From Crossaster papposus (lineage: Eukaryota > Echinodermata > Asteroidea > Velatida > Solasteridae), in assembly GCA_037893245.1 (NCBI GenBank), contig JBAIAA010000019.1, positions 1,054,001 to 1,118,000 of the forward strand: a stretch of 64,000 nt of DNA, written 5' to 3'. Below the pieces are notes generated by a model. The model saw only the letters and a list, made by a program, of their open reading frames with translations. It ran no database searches and was not told the DNA's origin. Positions 36,058 to 47,215 of this stretch are shown here, piece after piece. Each line of letters begins with the position of its first letter. Position 1 is the stretch's first letter. Position numbers and translations under genes: made by a program.

Positions 36058-36334
36058 GTAATGATGATAATTAGGGAGGCTAATCATCCTTACTCGCAGC
36101 TGGGATGGTGAATTGTGAAGGACGCGGTATCCGTGGTCGAGTCGATGGCACGTAAAGGCGCCTTGCAGCCGGCCATACGATCATCTGACTACGGAGCACA
36201 GCTAAAGATAGTAATTGTTGATTTGTGTGGAGGGAAAAAAACCGGAGGGCCCGGAGAAAAACCCTCGTGGCAAAGGAGAGAACCAACGACTCACTTTCCT
36301 CGCATATGGTGCACTTCTGAGACGCAATGTAATC

Positions 36335-37408
36335 ATCCCAAAATCCTCTAAAATCCTCTTTGCAGGATTGAGGTCACTTGGAAGTTGATGCATCGGAGGA
36401 ATTTGCAGGATTGAGGGCGTTTAGGGTTTTTGCCACTGTGGAGGATAATGCAGGATCCAGGTCATAAGGTCTAAACTAATGTTGGATGATTTTGCAGGAT
36501 TGAGGTTACTTGGGTATTTTTCCAAATGAGGATTTTGGAGGATTGAGGTTATTTGTTACTTTGTACTTCCACACTGCTCTATGCACATTCTCCATAGAGC
36601 TTTAGTCAGGGTGTAAGTTATGTGTCAAGGATAGGAAACGTTTGCATACCAAGGGTCATGTGTGCAGACCCTTGTTGTAATAGGGCACTTAACAGCTGTT
36701 TGTTCCATGTTTGGCTGCTTTTAATGGTAAACCCACTGCAGGATTTTGCAGAATTCAGGCAGTGCTCACCATTACAACAAATTTGAAGATTTTTCAGAAT
36801 TTAGGTTACATGGAGTTTAAACACTTTAAAATTGCAGGAATTTGCAGGATTCAGGTTATGTGTAAGACAAATGGGGTAGGGAGTTAGGGTTAAGGCCAAA
36901 TTAAAAAACAAAAACATGTTTAGCGTCACCGCCCGCTTCCTTTTTGGAGACCGCATGCGCCTCCTTTTTTTTTTGGTGAAAACAATGATACATTTTATTA
37001 TCTTTAAAAAAACCAAAACAACTTAAAAAAGATAATAAAATTCTAAGATCGTATTTTAGACTTTAGCATCACTGTGTACATGCTGTGAAAATATATTTGT
37101 TTTCTGATGGAAAGGCTAGGGTGTGACGTGTATGGTGCATACATGATCGATCCACATGAATTTAGATTTTTAATCATGGGTGAGCCATGTTTTAATTTCA
37201 AATAGGAAGATAGGGTGTGGCATGTTCACTACATGACTCGCATTAAAATATGTCGGGCGGCCATTTTGAATAAAAGGGGGATTCCTTCGTCCTTTTTAAA
37301 AAACGGCATGACGCTAAATTTTTAATTGTTTTGGCCTAACGTTCTTTTATTTTTTTTCCTTGGTATGTTTTGTTTTTGTAGACCTATTCCGTCTGTCCGT
37401 ACTGCTAA
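36335..37408. repeat. Duplicated TOP3B intron plus exon start, copy 2 (native position)
   Basis: This is the partner of 29390-30462. Here the block is TOP3B intron 3 and leads into a recognisable exon, so this is taken as the source position. It contains the MITE at 36894-37336. The intron is marked by repeated gcaggattgaggt words. Confidence 0.9.
36894..37336. mobile_element. TTAA-site MITE in TOP3B intron 3
   Basis: Second copy of the element at 29955-30390, with TTAA at left and TAAC at right. Confidence 0.75.
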
Positions 37409-37587
37409 TCAGTAACCCGCCCTTCCCCGATATGCGTAAGGGGATGAGATGTAACGAATGCACCCATCCAACATGCACCCACTCCATATCCAAGCTAGGC
37501 GTAGCCCAGTGCATAGAATGCGATAATGGAGTCATGGTACTAGACCCGACGTCCGCCCCAAAATGGAGACTCGCTTGCAACAATTAA
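37382..37587 (+). CDS. TOP3B: TOP3B exon (second zinc ribbon), frameshifted
   Basis: Acceptor tttttgtag. The first eight codons give TYSVCPYC and are followed by TAA (37406-37408). Shifting frame there gives NPPFPDMRKGMRCNECTHPT, then CTHSISKLGVAQCIECDNGV and MVLDPTSAPKWRLACNN, stop at 37585-37587. Both parts match the TOP3B zinc-finger region, so the break is a frameshift within one exon. No GT donor that avoids the stop was found. Confidence 0.85.
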
Positions 37588-37897
37588 GTCAACTCGCACA
37601 CCTAGTTTTATGACTTGTCGGTCGAAGTTGAAATTTTGTGTTTTTTAGATTTTGCTTTGTGTACCCTCACCCTATCTCCCCTTGGGGAAGGATTTAGTGA
37701 TAAAAACCTTGACTGTAGCATTTAACAAGTTCGCGCCGGGATTATTTTAACATCATCGAGCCGAGGGGCGGGATTATTTACGAAACTCGATCCGTGGCGG
37801 GTTCAGGCTGATGGTAACAGGCAGCACACCCATGCATTTTTGGCCTTGCTCGCTGCTGACAGACATTTCTGGCCTTGCTCGTGGCGTGTTTATAAAT

Positions 37898-38475
37898 GGG
37901 TCATTCCGCGTCATTCCGCACACTTTTTTGCTCGACCCCCTCCGATTTTGATGAAATTTGGTGTGTGGCTAGGTACTCATGAGAAACTCCGATACGCAAA
38001 ATATTAGCGAAATTCGGTCATTTGGGTAGGAACTGGAGCAGTTTGAAGTTTTAGGGGGTTTTGCGACCAGAACCCACCAATCTACCTAAAAATTGCTAAA
38101 TACCCCTACAAAATGGTTCGATCTCAGCAAGTGAGGTATCATCAGAAAGAGCATAAAATTCTCTATCCATCAATATGTCACTTCACATTCTTTTATGTGT
38201 TGACACAAATCTGGGTCATTTAAGGTGACCTTGACCTTTGACCTCGATTATCTCAGAAGTATATGCTCTGGTTTTGATGAACTTTTTGTAGTCGTGAGAT
38301 AGTTAACTGTACATGGCGCACACGAAAAATCAGCTTGGGCAATTACCAACTTCAGGAGAAAAATTACTTTAACTACCAACAAATGTGTAATGTCACTCTT
38401 ATGAATGCGAATACAGTAACAATTATCAACTCTTATGCATGTATTTTTTTAATTCGATCTCGGTATTTTCAAAGC
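37898..38475. repeat. Left terminal inverted repeat of the 10.3 kb element
   Basis: It pairs with 47636-48216. Shared phrases include ttgatgaaatttggtgtgt, gaggtcaaaggtcaaggtca (right arm orientation) and cgcacacgaaaaatcagctt. Similarity fades beyond about 38475. Confidence 0.9.
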
Positions 38476-38678
38476 CTGCTTCTGAAGTGGGTAGACTCCC
38501 TTATGGCGTAAAAAGGCAGTTTTCAGAATCTTATAGTAACTCGGCTTACAGTAGCCACGGCGGTTGAAGGAAACATGTAATAAGATTTGTTGTTGCTTAA
38601 ATCAATTAAGTATAATGTTAACAACAACATTATTGGTGTGGTTGTGTTTATTTTCTAAAATTTTCTAGAACGTTTTAG

Positions 38679-38952
38679 GCCAACGCGTGAGTAGCGCGTT
38701 AAAAATAGTTGATACGCTGGCAAACGCTGAACTTCCACAGATAAAGTCAAGTGGAACCGTGATTTCAGCGTTTCCATAACGCGTTGTTAACGGGTTCAAT
38801 GCGTTCGCCAGCGCGTGAGAAACGCGTTAGTAACGCGCTCGACGACTGATAAACGACTGCCCAGCGCGTGAGAAGCGCGTTTCAACGCGCGCCAGCGTAC
38901 TGCAACGACCACATGGTTAGTTGTATAAAAAGCCGACGCGCTACTACACTAA
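38679..38952. repeat. CGCG-rich MITE half (TAGAACGTTTTAGGCCAACG)
   Basis: ctagaacgttttaggccaac through tttcagcgtttccata is the reverse complement of 39340-39470, the right end of the neighbouring MITE. It looks like the left half of another copy of that family, cut at 38952 by the adjoining element. Confidence 0.65.
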
Positions 38953-39476
38953 TGGCCCTGTCACATCAGAACGTTTTAGGCCAACGTGTTGGAATTTCGG
39001 TAACACGCGGGTAAACGTTGACCAACGCTAGGCCAGCGTTCGCAACACGCTAAGCGCGTTACCCACACGCTGGAACACGCTGGAACACGCTGAGGCAAAA
39101 ATACATTTTTCAACATACCTAACATTTTCAGCGTTTGCCAGCGTGTGACTGCACACGCTGGCGGCGCGCAGGATGGTCGTTACTCACGCGTCGAACGCGC
39201 TAGACGATCGTTACCAACCCACTACTCACACGCTGGCGACCCGCTGTCGTATTTTTACTATAAATCAGTGATACGTTCCTCACACGCTGAGCGCGTTCCT
39301 TACACGATACTCACGCGCTGGCATACGCTATGAACCCGTTATCAATCTGTATGGACAGGCTGAAATCACAGTTCCACTTGACTTTGTCTGTGAAAGTTCA
39401 GCGATTGCCAGCGTATCAACTATTTTTAACGCGCTACTCATGCATTGGCCTAAAACGTTCTGGGGTGACATGGCCA
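38953..39476. mobile_element. CGCG-rich MITE (TGGCCCTGTCACA)
   Basis: The left end tggccctgtcacatcagaac mirrors gttctggggtgacatggcca. The interior is dense in cacgctgg and cgcgtt words. Positions 38951-39300 match 46570-46911 in inverted orientation. That pair could also be the ends of a larger (~8 kb) element nested in the 10.3 kb one. Confidence 0.75.
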
Positions 39477-39739
39477 TGCATACATGTGCAGACCATCACA
39501 TGGAGGACCTATTGAGCAGTCTATCCAATAGGGGACATTTTTCTGGAGGTACATGATCATATCAATGTGAGGACGCCATACACATAATTCTCTATTTTGC
39601 TTATTATCAAGGTGCGTTTGCCATTTCAGCCCAAATACATTCACAAATGCTTTCTAACACGAGTGAATTATTTCCTCGGGTGCGGACAATTGCTGCGTGT
39701 GTACACGTCCACCGGCGTGGAGTGGTTAAAGATAGCCAC

Positions 39740-39981
39740 TTATCGTTGTTCTCGAATAAGTGTGTTGCGGCAAAAGTCTTTGATGTTCTTCCATGATCGA
39801 CTCTGCAGTGCTATGGTACATGATCTTTCAATATCACGCTTACCAGGAATTTTCTTCAGAACAAAGAATCTGTGCAGACTTTCCATGACGTCTCTTCTCT
39901 CCTCTTCCGTCCAACTACGACGTGTCGCCGTTATCCGCCGATGCCTCACCGTGACTGATGCCTTGTTTGCTTGAACCTGTA
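39740..39981 (-). CDS. Zinc-finger/tyrosine-recombinase-like protein, exon 3 (Myb-like C-terminus)
   Basis: The exon begins after acceptor tgtattacag (39982 upward), and in phase it reads IQVQANKASVTVRHRRITAT, then RRSWTEEERRDVMESLHRFF, ending in a TAA at 39740. The RRSWTEEE...IPGKRDIE...RSWKNIKDFCRNTL pattern resembles the C-terminal Myb/SANT-like domain found in related fish and invertebrate proteins. The splice phase (1) matches exon 2 exactly, which supports the model. Confidence 0.8.
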
Positions 39982-40092
39982 CTGTAATACAACACATACA
40001 TTACAGCTTTAGACACACGAATTCATCAGTAGTTTTAACACATAAAATGACCGCCTGACAGTGTGACACACTGATAAAACATTTCAACTTAC

Positions 40093-40248
40093 TGCTGCCA
40101 CAGGTGTCGCTGACATCACCGATGTTACCATCACCGCGGGTGTCGTTGACATCACCGATGTTACCATCACTGCGGGTGTCGTTGACATCACCGATGTTAC
40201 CATCACTGCCATCGTCACTGCCATCGCTGCTCTCACTCGTGAAGCCTT
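40093..40248 (-). CDS. Zinc-finger/tyrosine-recombinase-like protein, exon 2 (acidic repeats)
   Basis: Bounded by acceptor aatcacttcag and donor gcagca-gtaagt. In the phase set by exon 1 it encodes EGFTSESSDGSDDGSDGNIG, followed by about three tandem copies of a 12-13 residue unit like DGNIGDVNDTR. The unspliced frame across this region gives an unlikely Met/Val/Thr repeat instead. The acidic linker joins the recombinase domain to the Myb-like domain. Confidence 0.75.
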
Positions 40249-40373
40249 CTGAAGTGATTGGGAAAAAACCACATAGAAAACACTATTGTCTAAATGCATA
40301 TGTATCCAGGTCAACTTACAAACAGTCATCGGCATGTGTACCTCATGCACAGATCCATTTAAATTGTACTTAC

Positions 40374-42288
40374 CTCCCAATACATCCAATTCGTTCAAGG
40401 ACCTGCCCTCCTGGGAAGGCAAGTTGCCCCTCTCTAAGCTGAGGAACAGTCTTGACAATTGTGTTACCCTCTGCACAGTGTCTGGTAGCTGGTAGTATTC
40501 ACGGTGTATTCGCAAGTCGTGACCCATGAAGTTTGCTAATGTCTCCAGCTGATGCTCCTTCAATGATAATATTTGTGATGCAGTTGCTACATGCTTACGA
40601 AGCTTAGTAGACCGGATGCTTGTAGGATTATCTAGGCCCACAATGTCAGCATAGGATCGGAGCTGGTCACTTCCTCGTATGTGGCCCAAGCCTCCATAAC
40701 AGCGCGCAAACAAGTAAGGGTTTCCTGCCGCTACTCCAGCTTCAATTCTCTTGGCTACAAGTGCACCCAACCATGTCACTGCATCAGTACACAGCAGCAC
40801 TGGTACAGTCCGGCCCTTCTTACCCACTATTTCAACAACTGTGAACATTTTGCATAAATGCCGTTCCAAATCACTCAAGACACAGCCCCCATCAATTTGT
40901 GCTGTGGTCCGCTTGTGAAAATCGTGTAATTGCATCTTTGACACCTCCCCTTGTCGCCTGCGATTGAACATTATGAGATGGCACAGCGTCACTTCATTCA
41001 AACACTTCCATGCAAGTTTGATTGCATCACCAGACGCATCTTCCAGAATTTGCACTTGCTGGTTGGCAGCTTCTTTAAGGAAGGACGACATCTTAACAAC
41101 ATCTGCATTGGTTGGGAGAACTGTATTCTTGTTCCGCTTTTCTTGGTACAATGTTCGGTGTGCATGGACAGATACATGGTCTCGCCACTTCAAATTGCAT
41201 AACTCCAAAAACTGTTCTGCGTCATCAGCTTTCTGCTTGAGGCCATGCTCTAGAGCATTGCCTTTCACCACCAGGGCACACTTTTTTATGGAATGTCCTA
41301 TCTTTAGTGCCAATGATGGAACACTATACAATTGTTTGCGTTTGTCAAAGCCAGCAATGTCATGGACAGCGTTAATTATGGTAATGACATGCCGGGGATG
41401 CACAAACAGCTCGAGCGATGCATTTGGTTGCACAGTATTCTTCCGGAGTTGTAAGATGAGGCGACCTAATTCACGCAATTTGTTTCGGATATATCCGTGT
41501 TGATCTACATCATGGCCCATTTTTAGGAATTCACGTTTGGCGAACTCAATAACCAACGAGTCGGTCTTGGCTATCAAGGCAACCTGATCTTTCTTCATCG
41601 GGCAGAGAATCTTGTTCAGCTCAAAGGACACACCCGGAGGAGGCGGTTTCAATAAATCACTCTTGTGAGCAACTCGGCCACGTACACGAACACCTTTATC
41701 ATGGGCAGAGAGCGCTGGATTTAGTAAGCAACGATGTCTCCAAAGATCAGTTCGCACATAATAGCCAAAGCAATACATGCACGGTCCATATGCATCTGCA
41801 TTTACGGGATGATTCGGTCTATATGCTACTATAAGCACACCGTGACCTTGGCGAATTACTTGGCAATTGTGTCTGTGATTACCAGCATTGCGGATTTTTA
41901 ACAGAAATTTATTGCGGATCAAATTGTTGTTTTCGGACGATATCTGCACTATTTCGGTTTCTTCCTTATGCAAAGACGCGAGATGACGGGGTAATTTGGC
42001 CTGTGGCTCATCACAGTAGAAGCAAAAGTTTTTTTTGTCCCATTTTCTTTGACCGCTTTCATTACTAGTCTGCATAACTGTGATGTTACACTCATCTGTC
42101 AAGTCTCTGATGGGCGACGGGATGCGAGATCGTACACTCAACGGTTCATTTGCAGTATTCAATGTGTCATCCAAACGGACGTGAGAAACGCAATCAGAAT
42201 CACTGGCATCCGTATGAACTGGAGCATCGTTACAACTGGACGGACAGAGGGAAGTGCTGCTGCAAGCACTGTGTCCAAGGTCTGCCAT
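40374..42288 (-). CDS. Zinc-finger/tyrosine-recombinase-like protein, exon 1 (Crypton-like)
   Basis: An uninterrupted exon of about 640 codons. The ATG at 42288 (MADLGHSAC) is the first in-frame Met; the frame stays open upstream to an acceptor-like cttag at 42393, so an earlier exon is possible. Positions below are counted from 42336. Two C2H2-like fingers lie at about 104-125 (FCFYCDEPQAKLPRHLASLH) and 186-202 (CMYCFGYYVRTDLWRHRC). The C-terminal half has the tyrosine-recombinase pattern: FNRRRQGEVSKMQL (~457-470, first Arg), STKLRKHVATASQ (~576-588, second Arg box, with the usual His replaced by Thr) and MGHDLRIHREYYQLPD (~604-619, GH box and candidate nucleophilic Tyr). The exon ends at donor ggag-gtaagt. 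This suggests a Crypton-type recombinase or a domesticated derivative. Intact reading frame and spliceable introns argue for recent or current selection. Confidence 0.8.
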
Positions 42289-42392
42289 AATAGGATTCAA
42301 ACTGTAAAGGCCATGGGAACTGCTATTGGTGAACAAACTCTCATATGTAAACCCTCTCTGAAGAACTTCAACACAGTCACAAATGATGATAT

Positions 42393-43128
42393 ACTAAGGG
42401 GCCACCTGCAAAGAGAAATGCAACCATACTTATTGTAATCAGGTTCAGTAAGTACATGTTGGACTCGTTAAACATTTCAAGACTGATTGCTATTCATCCT
42501 TATTGCTTAGGAAGCTGCTTTATTTAGTATTTAAGCCTAAGTTCCCCCCCAAAATAACAAATTTGGTTTTTGGTCAGGGGTTGGCTTAAAGTGTTGCGGA
42601 GACGCATTTAAAAACAATATTTGTGGTTCTTTGGTTACCCCCCAAAATTTTTTATGAGCTATATAACACATGCCTTGCTACTATGAAATGCGCGAATAAG
42701 CCAATTTGTAATAATTAATAGACAATGGGGGACATTATTACATGATATATCACGTTTATTAAAAGCGTTTACAGCTTTCAAATATTAAACAAACTTTTGT
42801 TTTTGTCTGTTCCCAGCAATAGATGTAAAAGTCAATAAAATTAAATGGATACTGCCCTGGTTCAATTAGCCTTAGGTGGTCTATTTTGCAACGCGATTAG
42901 CGATTCCACATCCTCCCGGCGGACGGACATGTAGTATTCGAGTGACCCCGTGAAGGGGGGGGGGGGGGGGGGGGGGGGGAGGGGGCATTAAATAAACTTG
43001 CATTTACAAAAAAATTAAATTGGGCATTAACTGTTCAATTTATTTAGAATTAATAAATAACTACATTTGCATAAATCCTCGATCTTCCTATTTCTGCGCA
43101 CATAAGGGTTTGCAACCGAGTAGCTTAA
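42393..43128. other. Upstream region of the recombinase-like gene
   Basis: Contains a poly-G tract at about 42956-42981. No exon or promoter motif was recognised with confidence. Confidence 0.4.
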
Positions 43129-43507
43129 AGGTAGTATACACCATTTGCAGAAATCGAAAATATTTACTACTTAATTATTAAGAAATACCTTACTCAATTG
43201 AAAGTAAATAATGATTTTCGGCATTCCGCAAAAGGATTGCGCTGGATATCCTGTAATTATTCCAAAAAAATGAATTTTATAAAGAAAAATTCGCTCTCGC
43301 CGGACGGCGAGAGCGAAAAAACAAAGATAACATAAGAATAACTGCTCGACCCCGGTTGAAAACAAACGCTGTTTTTCGTGCTTTTCTCGGCATCCATGAT
43401 TGTAAAACTTCGGAAAAGTCAGTTAAACGATATTTACTATGAAATACAACCCCCCAAATCTACCCATTCATGATAATTCAAGCAATTACCAATGGTGTAT
43501 ACTACCT
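43129..43507. mobile_element. TTAA-site MITE family T, copy 2
   Basis: Perfect TTAA on both sides (43125-43128, 43508-43511). Ends aggtagtatacaccatttgc and accaatggtgtatactacct are inverted repeats. Confidence 0.9.
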
Positions 43508-44631
43508 TTAAAACTAAAAGAGCAACCACTCTTTTCATCAACAAAACTTGTATTGTTGGCTTACGATCTTCCACTATGCGGATTAACAAAGACAAATTTT
43601 CTTTATTTGTAGCGACAAGCGGGGAATTCCAAAGCGTGCAGTTTTGGCGTTCAGAAACAAATCCTGCCTAAATCTGCGCAGTGGGGCGCTTCATGGAAAA
43701 TCTACGGTGTCCGGGTCATGCAACTTAAGAACAACATTTTTTACTCCTTGATTTTGGAAAATATATTAGCTTGAACATTTTTAACCTAATTATTTACTTC
43801 TTTTTTTCAATGCCAGTACACTTTTCGTAATTTCAAGATTAATTCGCCATAATGGTTTAATTCTCAATAGATAATTGTTAATTTTTTTTTACAAAAAGGC
43901 ATATATTTAAAATTCACATCCAATTTATACATTTTTACCTATTTAATGTAGACCCCAGTTTGTATTGTTATCATTGAAGAAATGTATTAATAAAGTTGGA
44001 AATGTACATTCATATTAAAATAATTAATTCAATTTTTGTTACTTTAAATATAGTAGGATTAGCTCTACACGAGTGTTCACGAATCATACTCTCAGTCAAA
44101 CTAAACTAAAGACTGCCGTGCTCTGAATTCATACTAAATTGGCTTTTTATGTTCTTTAGGCAATACAAATTAGTTTTACAATATTACAAATCGTCACCTC
44201 AGACGTTCCAAGCCTCTCGTTCTAATATTAATAATCTTAATGATAATGGTTTATACAAGGTACACCCAGGACCAAGTTGTGCGTTGTATTGTTCATTTCA
44301 AGTAGCAATTGGTTCGCTGAGTTTTTAGAAGGGTGCATCAATAAACTCGGTTGTTGATTAGGCCTGAATTAAATAAAAATACAAATAAACCTAATAATAT
44401 TTAAATGCCTTAATAAATTGACCCCTTCTTAGATTTGGTAACCTGAATTATCTTGATGAATGTATGTCATATATTGATCATCCCAATCAACAGAGAACAT
44501 TGTCAAGATGTCAGATTTTAATAGGTATGACAGAAGAAAATTCCAAAATAATATAAGAAACATGTCTTCTTTGTTGCACCGCAAGTCTTAAACCCCCTTA
44601 ACAAAATTAATGAATTACTAGGCCGGACCCG
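43508..44631. other. Non-coding stretch
   Basis: AT-rich; no gene or repeat recognised. Confidence 0.4.
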
Positions 44632-45215
44632 CGTAGCTGGTTCAACGTGCACGGGGACCGAGCCGGACCCACCCACCGAGTTTGAACGCCGCACGACCCC
44701 GGGAAGGGGACGAAAAAGCGCGCACAGACAGACACACAGACAGACAGACAGAGAGTAGCGTATTATTATATGTTTAAGCCCGATCGGACCAACTTCAAAA
44801 AGTTGACCCCTAGATGACCTTTGACCCGACAAACCCTTTTTTTTCCACGCTCAACTTGCATTCGGGCTTCCCGTCCCCGAGTTTAAGCCCGATAGGACAA
44901 ACTTTGAAAATTCGACCCTTAGACGACCTTTGACCCCGGAAGACCCGAAAAAACGCTAACCCGTTTTATTTCGCATCGAGCATTGCGATCACCGAGTTTA
45001 AGCACGATCCGACCAACTTCAAAAAGGTGACCCCTAGATGACCTTTGACCTCGTACGCCCTAGCGAATGCAAACTGGTTCTTGCGGGGACCGAGCCGGAC
45101 CCACCCACCGAGTTTGAACGCCGCACGACTCCGGGAAGGGGACGAAAAAGCGCGCACAGACAGACAGACACACAGACAGACAGAGAGTAGCGTATTATTA
45201 TATAGATAGATATAG
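44632..45215 (-). repeat. Compound tandem repeat element, inverted relative of 1400-2290
   Basis: Read on the minus strand from 45215 it starts tctatctatataataatacg, followed by gtctgtctgtgtgt, the GC-rich block and two to three ~109 bp units. At about 44775 a second start block (tataataatacgctactctc) begins again. So it is two element starts joined, with fewer units than the first locus. Confidence 0.85.
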
Positions 45216-46569
45216 GACACGGTAGCTATAATACTGACGACAGAGGGCGAATAACAGAGTTTACCGTGCGGTCATCTTTTCGACTTCTGCAGGCCCGAAA
45301 GCCTCTACCAACAATTGTACCTAGTAAATTAGCTGTAAAAATCAGATTTTTTTCAATTTTTGCCCGACTTACCGTTAAAGCATTCACTATAATTTTTCGG
45401 TGGTTGTGAAAGTTCATGCATCAAAGAATACGATCCTAGTGACAGTACATCATTTTTAAGATGCGCGCGTTGCCAAATTGAAATTAAAGACGAGTGCGCA
45501 GAAATAAGACCGCGCAGATTTAGGGGGTCTGACGATACTAAAAACTCATTCAAAATGTACATTATGTACATTTATGTAGAAAAGTTAAACTAAATGCATA
45601 AAATAAACAATATGAAAAGTGATTATTAATATCATTGTTTTAAAATATTAATTAATGAAAAAGGCAAAATTTGTTTTTAATTTGTTGTCTTTTGCTTGGG
45701 TGACAACTTGACGAGGGGCCCACCTGGTCATGGGAAATTCGGAAAATTTGATAGTGGACGACTTGACGTAGTGGACGACTTCATTTGTGAGGGGACAACT
45801 TTACATGTACTTGTAATCGATTTGATTCGGGATACGAGTTGATGACCCAAATTATAACCTTTCACTTTTTTATGTCATGCCCAATTTCAGTTGAGAAAAA
45901 TAAATGCACATAAATATGTGTCTATCTATGATTTTTTAGTATAACCGAATATTTCTTAATTGGGTGGATTTATTATGTTAATGTTTTTGGGTTTGGTTGG
46001 GCATGTGGAACCATGGAGGTATGGTGGAACATACTGTAATGGTTGTGAGAAAGCTGACGATCGATTGATGTGAAAAGAATTCCACATGTGAAATTAATTA
46101 TTTCAACAATACCCGATTACTATTTCCTTCAATATCCTATGTAAATTGTACACGAGAACAGTTTTAAACATATTTGTTAATTATAATGTACGTACCATAA
46201 CATTAGGGCACTTTCTGTAGGTCTGAACTTGAGCCGATGAACATGACGCTTTCCCCAAATTACATGAAGACGCGATTAACGCGTCCCTAGCGCCTAGGAG
46301 ACGATAATCTGGCCGCTAGGTGGCGCTATTACAAGTTGACTTGTTCGGATGAACACAAAATGCTCCATGATACAACACACTGCACGTTGCCATTAGGACG
46401 AACCGAGAACATATTCCAAATCCGTTGAAATTTTGACAATAATTATAAATCGCCAAGGAGATGCCATTTTTGACCTAATAACAAATCGAGGACGTCCTCG
46501 GTATGTTGAAGGTCCTCGGTCTGTGAGTGTGTAATCACACGAAAGTGCTCGATTTGCAGGCTTTGACAA
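45216..46569. other. Non-coding stretch
   Basis: Nothing recognised except a GC-rich boundary segment near 46270-46330. Confidence 0.4.
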
Positions 46570-46911
46570 GAGCATAACCAGCGTGTCGCCAGAGTACGCC
46601 AGTGTATGCCAGCGTGCGCCAGCGTGTGAGTAGCGGATTGATAACGATCGTCTAGCGTGTTCGACGCGTGAGTAACAAACCTCCAACGCTCCGCCAGCGT
46701 GTGCAGTCACACGCTGGCAAACGCTGGAAATTGTATGTATGTTGAAAAAAATATGTTTTCCTCAGCGTGTGACAGCATGTCCCAGCGCGTGAGTAACGCG
46801 CTCAGCGTGTTGCTAACGCTGGTTAAGCGTTGGTCAGCGTTTGCCAGCGTGTTGCTAAAATTACAACACGTTACTCACGCGTTGGCCTAAAATGGTCTGG
46901 TGTGACAGGGC
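46570..46911. repeat. CGCG-rich repeat, inverted partner of 38953-39300
   Basis: It ends with tcacgcgttggcctaaaatg and gtctggtgtgacagggcca, the reverse complement of the left end at 38953. The interior shares gccagcgtgtg and acacgctgg words in the mirrored order. Confidence 0.8.
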
Positions 46912-46963
46912 CATTACATGGTTTTTCATTCTGAATCGGGGTAAAAACAGTGTTCGGTCATTG

Positions 46964-47215
46964 CCGACTAATTGTGTAGCTGCTAGGTGTAGCAAAACTA
47001 CTAAGGATGGAGTAAGCCTTCATTTGTTTCCGGTTGATCCTAAATATCGGAGGATTTGGACAGCCAAAGTAAAGCTTACCAGAGCGAAGTGGTCCAGGCG
47101 GGCATAGTGATTTTCGGCCCTTTGCAGCGAACATTTTGAGCGGTCGTGCTTCGACCTAGAGCGCCTAGAGGGACCCCATCTGTATCCTCGATCGAGTCCG
47201 TGTCTGAATAAGAAG
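46964..47215 (+). pseudogene. THAP zinc-finger domain fragment 1
   Basis: The frame gives PTNCVAARCSKTTKDGVSLH, then LFPVDPKYRRIWTAKVKLTR, then a TAG-TGA pair near 47106-47111, then FSALCSEHFERSCFDLERLE. This is the C-x4-C ... C-x2-H THAP arrangement, with the LFP and Trp landmarks. THAP domains are DNA-binding zinc fingers found in host proteins and in P-element and Kolobok transposases. The stops break the domain, and no following transposase domain is seen before the right TIR at 47636. It starts about 50 bases after the end of a TTAA-class MITE. Confidence 0.75.

Larger units (their letters stand above)
32273..37587 (+). pseudogene. TOP3B: DNA topoisomerase III beta, C-terminal part, disrupted
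   Basis: Four exons in order, with GT-AG junctions, encode the end of the type IA topoisomerase core and the start of the C-terminal zinc-finger region of TOP3B. This enzyme relaxes and decatenates DNA and RNA by cutting one strand through a tyrosine. The catalytic TOPRIM and active-site tyrosine exons were not found in this window, so they would lie upstream. Lesions: a TGA at 32426-32428 where a glycine is expected; exon 1 (211 nt) is one base off the phase needed for exon 2; and a frameshift with TAA at 37406-37408. The reading frame stops at 37587 with no usable donor, and the expected final Arg/Gly-rich exon is not seen. The residue-level conservation is high, so this is either a recent pseudogene or a real gene with assembly errors. 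Confidence 0.85.

Noticed and set aside
39145..39333. Frames in the CGCG-rich MITE
   Set aside because: By-products of cacgctgg word repeats; the same peptide pattern appears at 46393-46710 in the inverted copy.
40964..41503. 179-codon plus-strand frame
   Set aside because: Antisense shadow of the recombinase-like exon, with no domain of its own.
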